IMG/VR virus record: IMGVR_UViG_3300021961_000053
Coordinates: 19,216-83,215 of that record
Source of the DNA: a virus
Reading direction: 5' to 3' (one strand)
DNA: 64,000 bases
The stretch's first letter is position 1; each line of letters starts with the position of its first letter. The notes under the pieces were generated by a model. It saw only the letters and a program-made list of their open reading frames with translations, ran no database searches and had not been told where the DNA came from. The position numbers were made by a program, and so were the translations under genes. Shown here piece by piece: positions 48,149 to 60,100 of the stretch.

Positions 48149-51100
48149 TGTCGCTAGAACTGATACCTTTGAACAGCAAAGGGTAAAGATCAATCAGATT
48201 GGAGACCAAATTTTTAATGTTACTGCTGGTGGAAGTGACCTATCTACTGGCAATCTAAAACTTGGTGATGGTACTATTCCACAACCAAGTTTAGCTTTCG
48301 TATCAGATGGATCATTAGGAATCTATAAAGCAGGTTCTGGCACTATTGGATTTGTTAGTTCTTCCAAAAAGTTATCAGATATTTCATCTGAATCTGTAAA
48401 ATATTACAGAGATTTTATATTAGAAAAAAATTCATTAGATACTCTTTTTACTTCTATTATAGACTCTGGAAGTAATTATGATGCTGGAGGTTATCAAGAT
48501 ATTCCAGCTATTGGTGGAACTGGTGATGGAGCAACATTATCTATTACAGTCGATGGATTTGTTGGTTCTATTACAAATAGCGGATCTGGTTATACTTCTG
48601 GTACATATCAAAACGTTTTGTTATCTGGTGGATCTGGCACTGGAGCTGAATTCAATTTCACAGTTTCTGACGTTTCTGGTATTATTACAAACGGCGGATC
48701 TGGATATCTTCCTGGAAATTATACTAGTGTAAATCTTACGGGTGGAACTGGAACTGGAATTCAAGCAAATATTACAGTATCAGATTATTCATTTGATGTG
48801 ACAGGAGGAAGCAACTATCCTTCTGGCACTTTCAAGAGCGTTTCGCTAACTGGAGGATCTGGAACAGGATTCAAAGCAAATTTACTTGTTTCTGGTGGAG
48901 CAGTACAAGGATTTGCTGGTGTTTTCAGTAGTGTTTTAGTAAGTGCTGGATCTGGATATCAGGTTGGAGATATCCTCACATACAACTTCCCAACTGGAAT
49001 TACACAAACTTTCACAGTTACAGCTGGCGGCGGAAAATATTATTTGGATGGTGTCATTGCAAATGATTTTGCAATGCTGCGTGGTAATACTTACATTTTT
49101 GATGCAAGTGATTCGTCTGCAGCAAATCACCCAATTTTCATTGGATCTGCTCTAAATGATAACAACAGTATTTTGGGATCAGCAGATGGAGTTACATATG
49201 AACTAGATGGTATAGTTGTAACACCACAAGACTACCTTGCAAATTATTCATCATCTACTACAAGAGTTGTTACATTTGTTGTACCAGCAAATCCAAACAA
49301 TAATCCAGTATATTTGAATTGCGCCCTCCATCCAGATATGGCTGGATCAATAGATTTAGTTACTGCTACAACAGGAAGTAATTTCTCACTTCAAATTACC
49401 CAATTAGGTGGAGTTATATCGGATGTAACTATCACAAATACAGGAAATGGTTATACATTTGGCGACGTTCTTGGAGTAAATCCCGCTGATATTGGTGGGT
49501 CTGGTTCTGGATTTGTTTTTAGTTTATCTGGTAGTTTTGGAACAATTGATGAGATTACGAATATTCCAGATTTTGGAACTGGTTATCAAATTGGAGATGT
49601 TCTAACTCTTCCCCCAGCTGTATCAAATGTATCTACTTATGCAAGAGGAACATTAGATTTTCTTGGCATCAACTTAGTATCAAATGCAGAAGTAACCTCT
49701 ATCACTTACTCTGGATCTGCTCAAGGTGGCGCCACAGTATATTCGAATATAACTCCAACAAGAATTAGTGGAAATGGTACTGGTCTTGTAGTTACCGTTA
49801 CTGTCACAACTCCTGCTGGAAACCCAACTTATGCCAGTGTAGATATTGTAAATCCTGGATCTGGATATAGACAAGGAGATCAACTCAAAATATTAGGTTC
49901 CTTACTGGGAGGAGCTGATAATGGAAATGATTTGAATATTTCTGTAGCATCTATTCAACCATGCAATCCACAAATCAATGTTGGTGATACTACTGGTATA
50001 TCTCCTGGAGATTCCGTAGATGTAATTCAAAATGTAAATAACCAAGGACAAGTTGCTGGTGGATCAACAGTATTGAGTGTTGATAGTGCTTCTCTAATTA
50101 CTTTAGATATAGCACCACCAACACCTGGAACTGTAGATATTAGAATTACAAATCAAAATCTCACCCATCTAACTGTACCAGATTCATCCCTAATTAAGGT
50201 TGGATTCTCTGTAGTAAAAGTAAGTGGATCTGGTGAAATTTTTGTTGGATCTTCTGTAACTTCTATTATTGATGCAACTACAGTTGCTATGGGTCTCCAA
50301 CCATCAACTCCTGGTCCAATTGTTGTCAATTTTGAACCAACATATGGAAACGGATCTGGTTTTTCCTATACAATCACTGATGTTGGTGTTGTTTCGGATG
50401 TAAGTATCACTGATGGTGGAAATGGATATTCACCTGGAGATATTCTGGAAGTTTCCAGTAACTTACTAACATCCCCAATAGAATATCTTGTAACTAACGA
50501 GAATACAACAAAAATATATCTATCGAGTAATTCTGTACCAGACACTGCAATTCAATCTGGCGATTTTGTCCAAGATCCTGGTGGAAATATTTTATCTTCC
50601 ACAGTAACATCATCAACATCTGGTCCAATAGATGCTGTTTATACTGGCGTAATACCAATATCAACATCTGGAAATGGTGTTGGTGCTAGATTTGATGTCT
50701 CTAGAGGAAATACTGGTGATGTTTTATCAGCTAATATTGCAATAGGATATGAAGGTAACTTCTATCAAACTGGAGATACTGTTACACTACCTGGAGCATC
50801 AGTTGGAGGATCAACTCCAGGAGATAATATAATTATCACAATTACAAACGTTGGTGCGGCGGGACAAGATCTTGAAGTATATAAAGCAAAATCTTCTGCA
50901 GGATTTTTAGAGTATATTGTAACAGATCCAGCATCTTTTTCTGCTGGAGATAAACTAGTAAATTCGGCAAGTCCAACCGTTGGATATGAAGTAGATTTTT
51001 CAGTTAATGAATTTAGATATTTTATAGATTTGCAGGATGGTAATGGACCACAATTTACTCCATCCTGGACGATGTATGTTGGCAACATATACAAGTTTGA

Positions 51101-53558
51101 TCTTTCCGATCAATCAAATGGATCTCATATTTTTGCACTAAGTCGTTTTAGAGACGGTCAGTGGTCCCCAAGTTTGTTTGAAAATATTCAAACTACTCTA
51201 AGCACAACATTAGCACAAATTGCTGTTGGAAGCACTGCTGGAATTCTTCCAGGAATGTCTGTTGAGAAAGTTTCTGGTGATGGAGTGCTACAAACAGATA
51301 CTAGAGTTCTTTCTGTAAATTCCGCTACATCACTTACATTAGATAAGACACCAACTGCTGCTGGATCCATAGTTATTACTATTGCTGGAACAGAGTATAC
51401 AGATGGCGTAACAAGAGATACAGACAGTTTAACAATTCGTGTAACGGAATCTACTCCAACTCTATATTATTTCTGTGATACAGATAACAACACCCATGTA
51501 AATGAGGGTGGTGATGATAATGAAGAAGCAGTTATCACAATAGATCAAAACAATCCAAAGCAATTTGGTAGCGGTTTCCAATTGTTAGTAACAGATGTAC
51601 TAAAAGAAACCACAATTTCTGGAACTATTGATGGTTTATTATCTGCTGTCGAAATTCAAACTTCCGATATTACATCAACCAGTGCAACAATTAATGATGT
51701 ATCATCAGATTCTATTACTACTGCTACTATAAGCACACCAATTATAACTTCTTCTACTGGACTCACTGCTACCGTCACTGGTGATGTAACATTTTCAACT
51801 AGTAATTTTAAAATAGGAACTAATCTTCTTATTAATGGATCTACTGGTGATGTCTCATCTTCTGGATATTTCAGTTCTGCAGAATACAGAGTAGGAAATA
51901 ATCTCAAGATTTTAGATAGTAATCCAGATGTAGCAACAATAAAGAGCTATAATGGTGCAGATTTAAGGATAGTTTCGGACCTAGGAAGAGTAGTTGATAT
52001 CGATACTACAACTGCTATAGCAATTCCAGTTGGTGATACAAATAGCAGACCAATTGCTGGTGTAGTTAGAGATGGATGCATCAGATTTAATACAGAAACA
52101 AATCAATATGAAGGTTATAGCTCATCCACCTCTTCCTGGTCCTCATTGGGTGGTGTTAGAGACCTAGATGGAAATACTTATATTACTGCAGAAGAAACAG
52201 TAGGATCAAATGACAATACATTATGGTTCTATAACGATAATATACTTACTGTAAAATTTACTCCAACAAGATTACAATTTATAAATCAGAAGACAATATC
52301 ATCTCCAAATGTAAATGCCCCAGCATTTACAATTTGGACTGCAAATACTCCTGTTTCTCTTGGTTCTTTCGTAAAATATAAAAATAATCTTTACGAGGTC
52401 ACTGTTGCTGGAACTACAGCAACTTCTGGAAATGAACCTATTCATACATCTGGAGCTTTGGCGAATGGATCAGCAGAACTTACTTGGTATTCTTTAGCAG
52501 TAGCTCCACTGACTTTTGATGATATTGAGGTTTTGAGAATTGGACCAACAGGATCACTTCCATTATCTATAAACAACGATCTAAGACTTGCTGATAATAC
52601 AATTTCAACAGATATAAATGACTTAGTTATTCGTCCAAATACTGGAAAGAAAGTAATCGTTGATGCCCCAACATCATTAGTTATTCCTTCTGGTGCAGAT
52701 GCTGATAGAGGAGTTCCAATTCAAGGATCAATTAGGTTCAGTCAAACTTCATTGCAATTTGAAGGTTACGACGGAATTAACTGGGGATCTTTGGGTGGAG
52801 TAAAAGATGTAGATCAGAATACTTATATTATTCCTGAATTATCACCAGGATCAAATGAGAATATTCTATATTTCTACAATGATAATAATAATACATTACA
52901 GTTATCTACAACATCATTAGATTTCTATTCAATTGATACGATTAGATCCGTGACTTCGGATGAATTGGAGATTACAGCTTCTCTACTCACATTTGATAAC
53001 GGCACTTCAACATTCGATAATACACAAACAGATAGAACATTTTTACACACAACGAAACAATACTTTGATCTTGGATTATCTGCTGGTTTGACAACAGACC
53101 CAGTATTGAGATTGGATGATCAGGGTGACGTATTCTTGAATGTTGGTTTTGGAACTGGCACCTTAGATATGGTCAAAGTATTTGATGGAGACCTAAAAGA
53201 ATTTGAACTTGCTGATGTTAAGATTTTGACAGAAAAAATAACTCTAGTCAAAGGAACTTCTGATAATGGTTCATCAGAACTCTATCCAGTAGCTACAAAT
53301 GCTGGTTGCAAAACCACTGTCATTGCTGTAAATCCAACTTCTGGTGATAAAGAGTTTATTGAGTTTGGTGTTCTTGATGACGGCACTGATGTGTTCCATA
53401 CAGAATATGGAAACATTAGAACTGGCACACAGTTGATAGTTCCAACTTTTGAAGTTACTGGATCAAACGTAGTAAGAATAAATATTGCATTGGGTGCTAA
53501 TGTAAATCCAACGGAATCTGTAAATATCACCTTCGTTTCAAACATTACTAAGAAATAA
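48135..53558 (+). CDS. Tail fibre protein with GxGY repeats and cupredoxin-like domains, 1807 aa
   Basis: The N-terminus (NVARTDTFEQQRVKINQIGD) is of the cyanophage fibre type. Residues about 112-260 hold tandem GSGY...GGSGTG beta repeats. Residues about 301-412 look like a cupredoxin: KYYLDGVIANDF, RGNTYIFDASD, NHPIF (H332) and NCALHPDM (C396, H399, M402), which fits a type-1 copper site. A second, degenerate copy begins near 961 (WTMYVGNIYKFDLSDQS) and keeps YYFC and a later His, split by a beta insertion. Two related modules near 1296-1380 and 1516-1600 share YEGY/FEGYD, SLGGV and YFYNDN strings. Probably a host-contacting fibre. Confidence 0.75.
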   Translation: MPAINVARTDTFEQQRVKINQIGDQIFNVTAGGSDLSTGNLKLGDGTIPQPSLAFVSDGSLGIYKAGSGTIGFVSSSKKLSDISSESVKYYRDFILEKNSLDTLFTSIIDSGSNYDAGGYQDIPAIGGTGDGATLSITVDGFVGSITNSGSGYTSGTYQNVLLSGGSGTGAEFNFTVSDVSGIITNGGSGYLPGNYTSVNLTGGTGTGIQANITVSDYSFDVTGGSNYPSGTFKSVSLTGGSGTGFKANLLVSGGAVQGFAGVFSSVLVSAGSGYQVGDILTYNFPTGITQTFTVTAGGGKYYLDGVIANDFAMLRGNTYIFDASDSSAANHPIFIGSALNDNNSILGSADGVTYELDGIVVTPQDYLANYSSSTTRVVTFVVPANPNNNPVYLNCALHPDMAGSIDLVTATTGSNFSLQITQLGGVISDVTITNTGNGYTFGDVLGVNPADIGGSGSGFVFSLSGSFGTIDEITNIPDFGTGYQIGDVLTLPPAVSNVSTYARGTLDFLGINLVSNAEVTSITYSGSAQGGATVYSNITPTRISGNGTGLVVTVTVTTPAGNPTYASVDIVNPGSGYRQGDQLKILGSLLGGADNGNDLNISVASIQPCNPQINVGDTTGISPGDSVDVIQNVNNQGQVAGGSTVLSVDSASLITLDIAPPTPGTVDIRITNQNLTHLTVPDSSLIKVGFSVVKVSGSGEIFVGSSVTSIIDATTVAMGLQPSTPGPIVVNFEPTYGNGSGFSYTITDVGVVSDVSITDGGNGYSPGDILEVSSNLLTSPIEYLVTNENTTKIYLSSNSVPDTAIQSGDFVQDPGGNILSSTVTSSTSGPIDAVYTGVIPISTSGNGVGARFDVSRGNTGDVLSANIAIGYEGNFYQTGDTVTLPGASVGGSTPGDNIIITITNVGAAGQDLEVYKAKSSAGFLEYIVTDPASFSAGDKLVNSASPTVGYEVDFSVNEFRYFIDLQDGNGPQFTPSWTMYVGNIYKFDLSDQSNGSHIFALSRFRDGQWSPSLFENIQTTLSTTLAQIAVGSTAGILPGMSVEKVSGDGVLQTDTRVLSVNSATSLTLDKTPTAAGSIVITIAGTEYTDGVTRDTDSLTIRVTESTPTLYYFCDTDNNTHVNEGGDDNEEAVITIDQNNPKQFGSGFQLLVTDVLKETTISGTIDGLLSAVEIQTSDITSTSATINDVSSDSITTATISTPIITSSTGLTATVTGDVTFSTSNFKIGTNLLINGSTGDVSSSGYFSSAEYRVGNNLKILDSNPDVATIKSYNGADLRIVSDLGRVVDIDTTTAIAIPVGDTNSRPIAGVVRDGCIRFNTETNQYEGYSSSTSSWSSLGGVRDLDGNTYITAEETVGSNDNTLWFYNDNILTVKFTPTRLQFINQKTISSPNVNAPAFTIWTANTPVSLGSFVKYKNNLYEVTVAGTTATSGNEPIHTSGALANGSAELTWYSLAVAPLTFDDIEVLRIGPTGSLPLSINNDLRLADNTISTDINDLVIRPNTGKKVIVDAPTSLVIPSGADADRGVPIQGSIRFSQTSLQFEGYDGINWGSLGGVKDVDQNTYIIPELSPGSNENILYFYNDNNNTLQLSTTSLDFYSIDTIRSVTSDELEITASLLTFDNGTSTFDNTQTDRTFLHTTKQYFDLGLSAGLTTDPVLRLDDQGDVFLNVGFGTGTLDMVKVFDGDLKEFELADVKILTEKITLVKGTSDNGSSELYPVATNAGCKTTVIAVNPTSGDKEFIEFGVLDDGTDVFHTEYGNIRTGTQLIVPTFEVTGSNVVRINIALGANVNPTESVNITFVSNITKK

Positions 53559-53560
53559 AA

Positions 53561-54061
53561 ATGGCAACTACAAAAGAAAAGTTTGATTCAACAGGTGGAT
53601 TTTCCATCGACAAAACTGTTATTGTTGATGAATTGAGAAATGCTAAAGATCTCAATACTCTTGAGATAAAAAATTCCGAATTTGTTGATAGTAAATCAAC
53701 AACGTATATTTTACGTGGTTTGAATACTTCTGTTTTAGAACTCGATAATGTTGGATCTCAAATTGTTATTGACAATAATACAATAAATTTTATCACTGGT
53801 CATATTATTGCTGTAAATCCACAAGGATATGTGTATTCTGCTAAAATAGAAAGTGCTCTTTTATGTGATTCTATTGGAGCAACTACAGTCTTATCTAGTA
53901 TGAGAACAGTAATCAAAGATGATGTTCCTTCTGGACAAACTTGGGATATTGAACCTTTAGGATCTTCAAATAGATTTAGTTACAGTACAACTAGAGCAGG
54001 AACAACAAACGACATAAAGTGGATTGCAACAACTCAAGTTATTAGTATCGCGTGGGCTTGA
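53561..54061 (+). CDS. Conserved cyanophage virion structural protein, 166 aa
   Basis: KEKFDSTGGFSIDKTVIVDE, SKSTTYILRGLNTSVLELD and FSYSTTRAGTTNDIKWIAT are strings I recognise from a frequent structural protein of T4-like cyanophages. Beta-rich, full length. It starts 2 bases after the previous stop, in the same operon as the 1807-residue fibre. Likely a small fibre or tail component. Confidence 0.75.
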   Translation: MATTKEKFDSTGGFSIDKTVIVDELRNAKDLNTLEIKNSEFVDSKSTTYILRGLNTSVLELDNVGSQIVIDNNTINFITGHIIAVNPQGYVYSAKIESALLCDSIGATTVLSSMRTVIKDDVPSGQTWDIEPLGSSNRFSYSTTRAGTTNDIKWIATTQVISIAWA

Positions 54062-54062
54062 T

Positions 54063-54070
54063 GCTAAATA
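54063..54070 (+). promoter_or_regulatory. Late promoter box (GCTAAATA)
   Basis: GCTAAATATA 38 bases before ATG 54108, with a GGCGGGAG ribosome site between (54089-54096), rather far from the ATG. Confidence 0.5.
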
Positions 54071-54107
54071 TAACTGAGGATAATAACGGCGGGAGCTAGC
54101 AAGCACC

Positions 54108-57100
54108 ATGAGTTTTAATATCAATTCCGACAAAGAGTTTATTAGAGGTTCGAACCCAAAACTCATCGGTGATAATGAACTTACGATTAGAGGTGGAACA
54201 GGATCTCTTGAAAGGGAGATTCTAAGGACACAATTAGATTCTGGTACGGGTCTCCCTCGTGTTGGTATCAATAGAACTGGTCAAAGAGTAAATAATGTAG
54301 TAATAACTAATGGTGGTAGTGGTTATACTTTACAACCAACTGTAACTATTGATCCACCAACAACTGCGGGTGGTGTTCAGGCATTAGCATCTGCCTTTAT
54401 TTTTAATGGGCAAGTCATAAATATTGCAGTCAATAATCCAGGAAGTGGATATACGACTACACCAAATGTAGTTATTTCTGGAGGAAATGGTGCAGGTGCT
54501 TCTGCAGATGCTTTTCTTGACACTGTTGATTATGAACTTGATATCAATGGTGCTATCAGAACTTCAACCTCTATCATTTCAGATACTGCAAGAATCCTAA
54601 ACCTTGACATTGATAACTTTGTTACTCCAGATCTAGTTCTAAGGGGACCAAACTTCAAGAATTATTTGAATAATACAGGGACTCCATGGGGAGCGAATGT
54701 AATTGTACAAGAAAATGCTTTTAGATATTTTGGTGGAAATGTTTATCAGGCTCTAAATGGTGGAGAAACTGGAGCTCTTGCCCCAGTACATACAGATGGT
54801 ATTGTACAAAACGGTGAAGTTAACTTTAAGCACATTGGTTTCCGTGTTGTAGATTCTAATGCATTTGGATTTGGAACAACTGGAGAAGCTGGTATCTACC
54901 CACGTTCTATTACTCCTCTTCTTGGTGATAGATCAGATAAGATTGCTACAACAGAATACGTCCTCAACCTAGCAACAAATGATGTTGGTGGTCGTATTTA
55001 CGTTTCAGAACAAATTGGTTCCGATCTAAATGATGGTCGCTCTGCAGTTGCTCCTGTAAGAACGATCAAAAAAGCAGCGCAATTAGCGTGGGAAACTCCT
55101 GGTGTCAAAGAAACTATTATTGTTTCTGGTGGAGACTACCTAGAAGATAACCCAATTTCCTTACCACCTGATGCTTCAATCGTTGGTGATAACTTGCGTC
55201 TGGTAATTGTCAGACCTAAGAATCCTGGCAAGCACATGATGAAGTTTGGTGATAAGAACTACATTATTGGTGTCACCTACAGAGATCAAATTGATTCGAA
55301 CGGAGATCCAGTTGCTACCTGGGACTACGCCATGGTCTTTGACGATAAGCAGCGTATTATCGTTGATTACGATGTAAATGGAGATTTTGGCACAGAGTTT
55401 CCAATCGGTCATCAGATATTTGGACCAGACCAGTTCCGTGTTGGATTCCAGCAGAACACAGGTCTAAGTGCTCTACAAAATGGCGTTGAAGTTATTGGTG
55501 TCAATACAGGTGCAAGGGCAAAAGTAATTGGAAATACTTTCACTACCACAACAGGTGCTAGTGCATATGTTAGTGGTACTGTAGATGTAAGACTGACTAG
55601 TGGTTCTTTCGTAGAAGGTGAGCAATTTAGATATATCACTTCAGCGGCAACTGGAAGTTCAATTGCTCTGACTATTACAGCAACATCTGGTCCTAATACA
55701 TTCAGAACAACAACAAGTCCCACTGGCATAATTGCTGGTGGTACTTACGTCTATCTGGATGATACCGACGACAGCAGTTTTACTGCTGGATACTATGAGG
55801 TTGCGGATCTAGCACCTAATGATGAGAACACACCAACATACTGGGATATTCAAGTTGTTCCTATTCTAAATTCACCAGAGTGGAACACGAATCAATCAGA
55901 AACTATACAGATTTTCAACGCATCGGTAACATCATTCACATTTGACTCAACTTCACTCAAGTCAATTAGAGCTGAAGGTGAGGTTGTTTATATAGATGAA
56001 GACATCACAAGAACCCTACCAATCCAAAGAATTGACTTCTCACAGCAAGGTGGATTTACGGATGGTTTCCAAAGTGATCAATTTGGCAACTCAGAAGATC
56101 TTGGCGGTATTGTATTCTACACCAATGAACTAGTTGGCAGATCAAATACTCACGATTTCAAAGAAGGACAAGAAATTCTAATTCAAGGTCTTCCAACTGG
56201 AACCCCAGACCTATCATTCCTGAATGGAAGACAGAGAATTTATAAAGTTCTGGAAGATGCTGACGGACGTGCAAGAAGATTCGTCATTCCAAAGAAAGCA
56301 CCAGGAATCAACGATGCTAACTTTGATCCAGGACAATTTGCTACAGTTGGTACTTATTCAAAGAGTATTACTCTTTCTCTACTCAACTCACCAAATACAT
56401 TCCCTCTAGCAACTCCTGTAGATAGAAGATATCAAGACGCAGGTATCTTCATCAGAAACAATAGAGATTTTATTGCTGACGAAGTAGTTAGACGCATCAA
56501 TGATGAATTCAAGAAAGAATACTTCTCCGTCTATGATATTTCTGGATTGGACTTCAAGATTTATCTTGGAACTTCCAGATTTGAGCACACATATATTAGT
56601 GGTGGTACAGTAACATTTGGTGGTAATACTTACAATATTACTGGTTTCACATATGACACTTCAGTAACTGGAACTGCGACAATTACTACTGATGTTTCTA
56701 TTCCATCACTAGCGGAAGATGATATAGTACAACTTGCCGATATATTAGTAGAATGTGATAACGGTCAAAAAGTATATCCAAGTTTCAACATTCCTGTAAG
56801 TGATACTCAGTGTAAGCAAGACATCGTACATTTCTTGAATGCCCTTGTAAGAGACCTTGAGTTTGGATCAAACCACAATATTATTGAAGCGGCGAAGAAG
56901 TATATTGTAGGCGCTAAGATCGACTACGTAGAGAATGAAATTGTACAAACTGTTCGTGCTATTGAATACGCTAGAGAGCTAGCAATCTATGCAATGTGCA
57001 ACTGGAGAACTGGAAATAGAACTGGAAGCGATCCAGTTTATACTCCACAGTATTCTTCACTAACAAGATACTTTGACGACAGTGTAATTACAGCAACTGC

Positions 57101-60100
57101 TGGTACTCCCGCATGTGATGACGTAAGATCTGCTATCGATACTCTCTCATATCTCTGGGTTGATGTTATTGGCAATAATGCATCTGGTAGATATCTAGAT
57201 GCTGCTTACCTAATTGCAAGAAACAGAGATCTGATTGCCGATGCAGCATATGAAGATACTTTAGTTTCATATCCATCTCTAGGTCTCAGCAATGTAAATG
57301 AAAGAAAGTGCCGTAGAGATATCAACTATGTTCTTTCTGGTCTAATCAGGGATCTTATCCTTGGTGGAAATAGTGGCACAGTAACTGCTGCTGAAGCATA
57401 CTTCAGCGGAACTTCTCTTGCTGGTATTCCAGCATCAGAACTTCCTGCAACTAGATTTGCTTTCCAGAGAGCAGCATACTATGCAACTGCTGCTATGCGT
57501 AACTGGACTGACGGTGCTGGCAGTGCTATTACATCAGCATCATCACCAATTCCACAATTTACAGATCCAAGCATCTTAGCGGATCCAGCATCACCAGATT
57601 GTGCTAACGTTGCAGCATCAATCGATACATTGATGACTCTTCTGGATAATATCTTGCTACATGGAGAAAATCCATCAGATCCTGCTGCAATTGAACCAGG
57701 AGCAACAACGATCAACACTGGAACTCTATATGATACATCACAGATCATCACATATCCAGACAGCTACATCTACGACAACAATAATGTCAGAATGGCAGTT
57801 CGTGGTGACTATGATGACTACCCAATCATTGAGGCATCACCATATACTCAGAACTCTTCTGTTATCTCCTTCCTAGGTGGTAGTGGTGCTCTGGTTGATG
57901 GTTCTAAGGTCAAGCAACCTAACTGTCCTTTCCCTGGTCTAGAACTGGATGGTACAGCAACATTCCCAAATCAGGGTAAGTCGATGGTTGCATCTGCATT
58001 CACCATCGTTTCCTTTGGTGGTACAGGATACAAGGTTATTGAAGATGGATATGTACAGTTAGTTTCTGTCTTCGTTATCTTCTGTGCTGATGGTGTATTG
58101 GCAGAGAGTGGCGGGTATTGCTCCATCACTAACTCAGCAACTAACTTCGGTATCTATGCTCTACGTGGTATTGGATACAGAAGAGAAGCATACGAGTTTG
58201 ACGTTGCAACTGTTGTCAATGTTTCTGCTACCCCAACTGGTAGAGCAATTATTACCGTTGATGGACTAGGTAGAGAACCACTAGAGCACTATGTTATCAA
58301 GGTTGATGGATTTGAAAACACAAATCCAGATATCGAATACTTTATTGATGCTGTTGGTGCGGTTGGTGCTGGTCCACCATTCCAAGCAGAACTAACAATT
58401 GATGACGGCACAGGTCAGCCTATGGACCTGACTGATAGTTCTACTGGTCTTCCAGTTTCTACTGGTAATATTATTGGAGCAACAATTAGACTACACAGAC
58501 CATCCATTGTCAATTCATCTTCACACACTTGGGAATTTGCTGGTTCTGGTACTAACTATCTTGCTCTTCCAGAAAATGGAGGAACAAAGACTGAAGCATA
58601 CGAACAAGTTTCCGAAGATTATGGACGTGTTTATGTTTCTGGTACTGACGAACTTGGAGACTTCAAGGTTGGTACATTCGCTAGAATTGAGAACAGAACT
58701 GGTAACATTACCTTCACAGGTACGGTTACGATCTCTGAGGTTGAGTTCCTCAAACTGAAGGGTGGAGATGTTGTTGTTACTGGATTCTCTGCTGATAACA
58801 CCCTTGGTGGTGCTGGAACAAGTAACTCTGTTCTACCTACTCAGAAGGCAGTTAGAGATTACATCACTAATAACCTTGGTCCATACATCAACAAACCATA
58901 CTCAACAAACGCTGTTCCTAGAGCACTTGTTGAACTAACAGATAGTGGTAAGATCTCGATTGATCAGATCCCAGCACTCAGACCATTCAGCGTCTATACT
59001 GTTGCCAATCAAACAGAAAGACTTGCCCTGGAGGGTGCGCTTGCTGGAGACATTGCGATTCAACAGGACACTACAACATCATATATTCTTAATAATGATC
59101 TCGATAGTTTGTTTGTTGCTTTCCAACCAGATCCAACACTGCAATTTACTATTGGCGATATCTTTACTGGTAGCATTACTGGTGGTCGTATTCAAGCAAC
59201 CGAGTACAGACAGGGTGTTGTATATCAACTCAATATCGTCGATGGTGGTTCTGGTTACACATCTCCTCCAGTTGTTACTATTTCTGGTACTCTACAGCAA
59301 GGTGGAGTTGAAGCAAAAGCAGTAACCACAATTGCTAATGGCGAAGTAGTTACTATTCAACTAGTGGTATTCAATGGATATCTTGGCGGTAAAGGATATA
59401 CCAGCGCACCAACAGTAACTATTGCTGCTCCACAAGGTTCTGGAACACAAGCAACCGCAACTTCTCTGATTGAATCCAGATTATACGGTGATGTTGTTAA
59501 TAGAATTCTAATTACAGATACAGATACAATTGAGAGTAGTGACATTCCTGCAGAGACTGTCAATATTACCAGAGTTCTAAACACCTCTGCATCTAATAAT
59601 AATAACTGGGTGTCTCTATCATCCAACCAGATTGCTGCATCTGATATTGTTTCTGGTGTTATTGAAACAGACCGTCTTGCTTCTGGTGGTGCTGCTAACT
59701 CCTTCACATTCCTAAGAGGAGATCAAAACTGGGCTCTTGCTGTTCAGTCAATCAAGGGTGCTGAGATTAGATACTTCGATAAACTATACAGCACAGCAAG
59801 TTCTGGATCAAGCCAACTTATCTTCCAGACAAATTCGGATGTTCTAATTGGACACGAAGTTGTCAATAGTGTTCTTGGTATCCAGGCAAACACTAATATT
59901 ACTGGTGTTATTACTGCTGCTGGTCTGACAACCATTTCACTGAATAATCCACTTACTCAGACAATCAACGCTGGAACTATTATTGAGTTTGAGCGTGGTG
60001 CTTCCCCAATGGTCTTTGAGTCATCATACACTCAAGGAAACTTTGTTGATAGTATCATTGTTGCTAACGGTGGTAGTGGATTTACAGATGGTCAATATTT

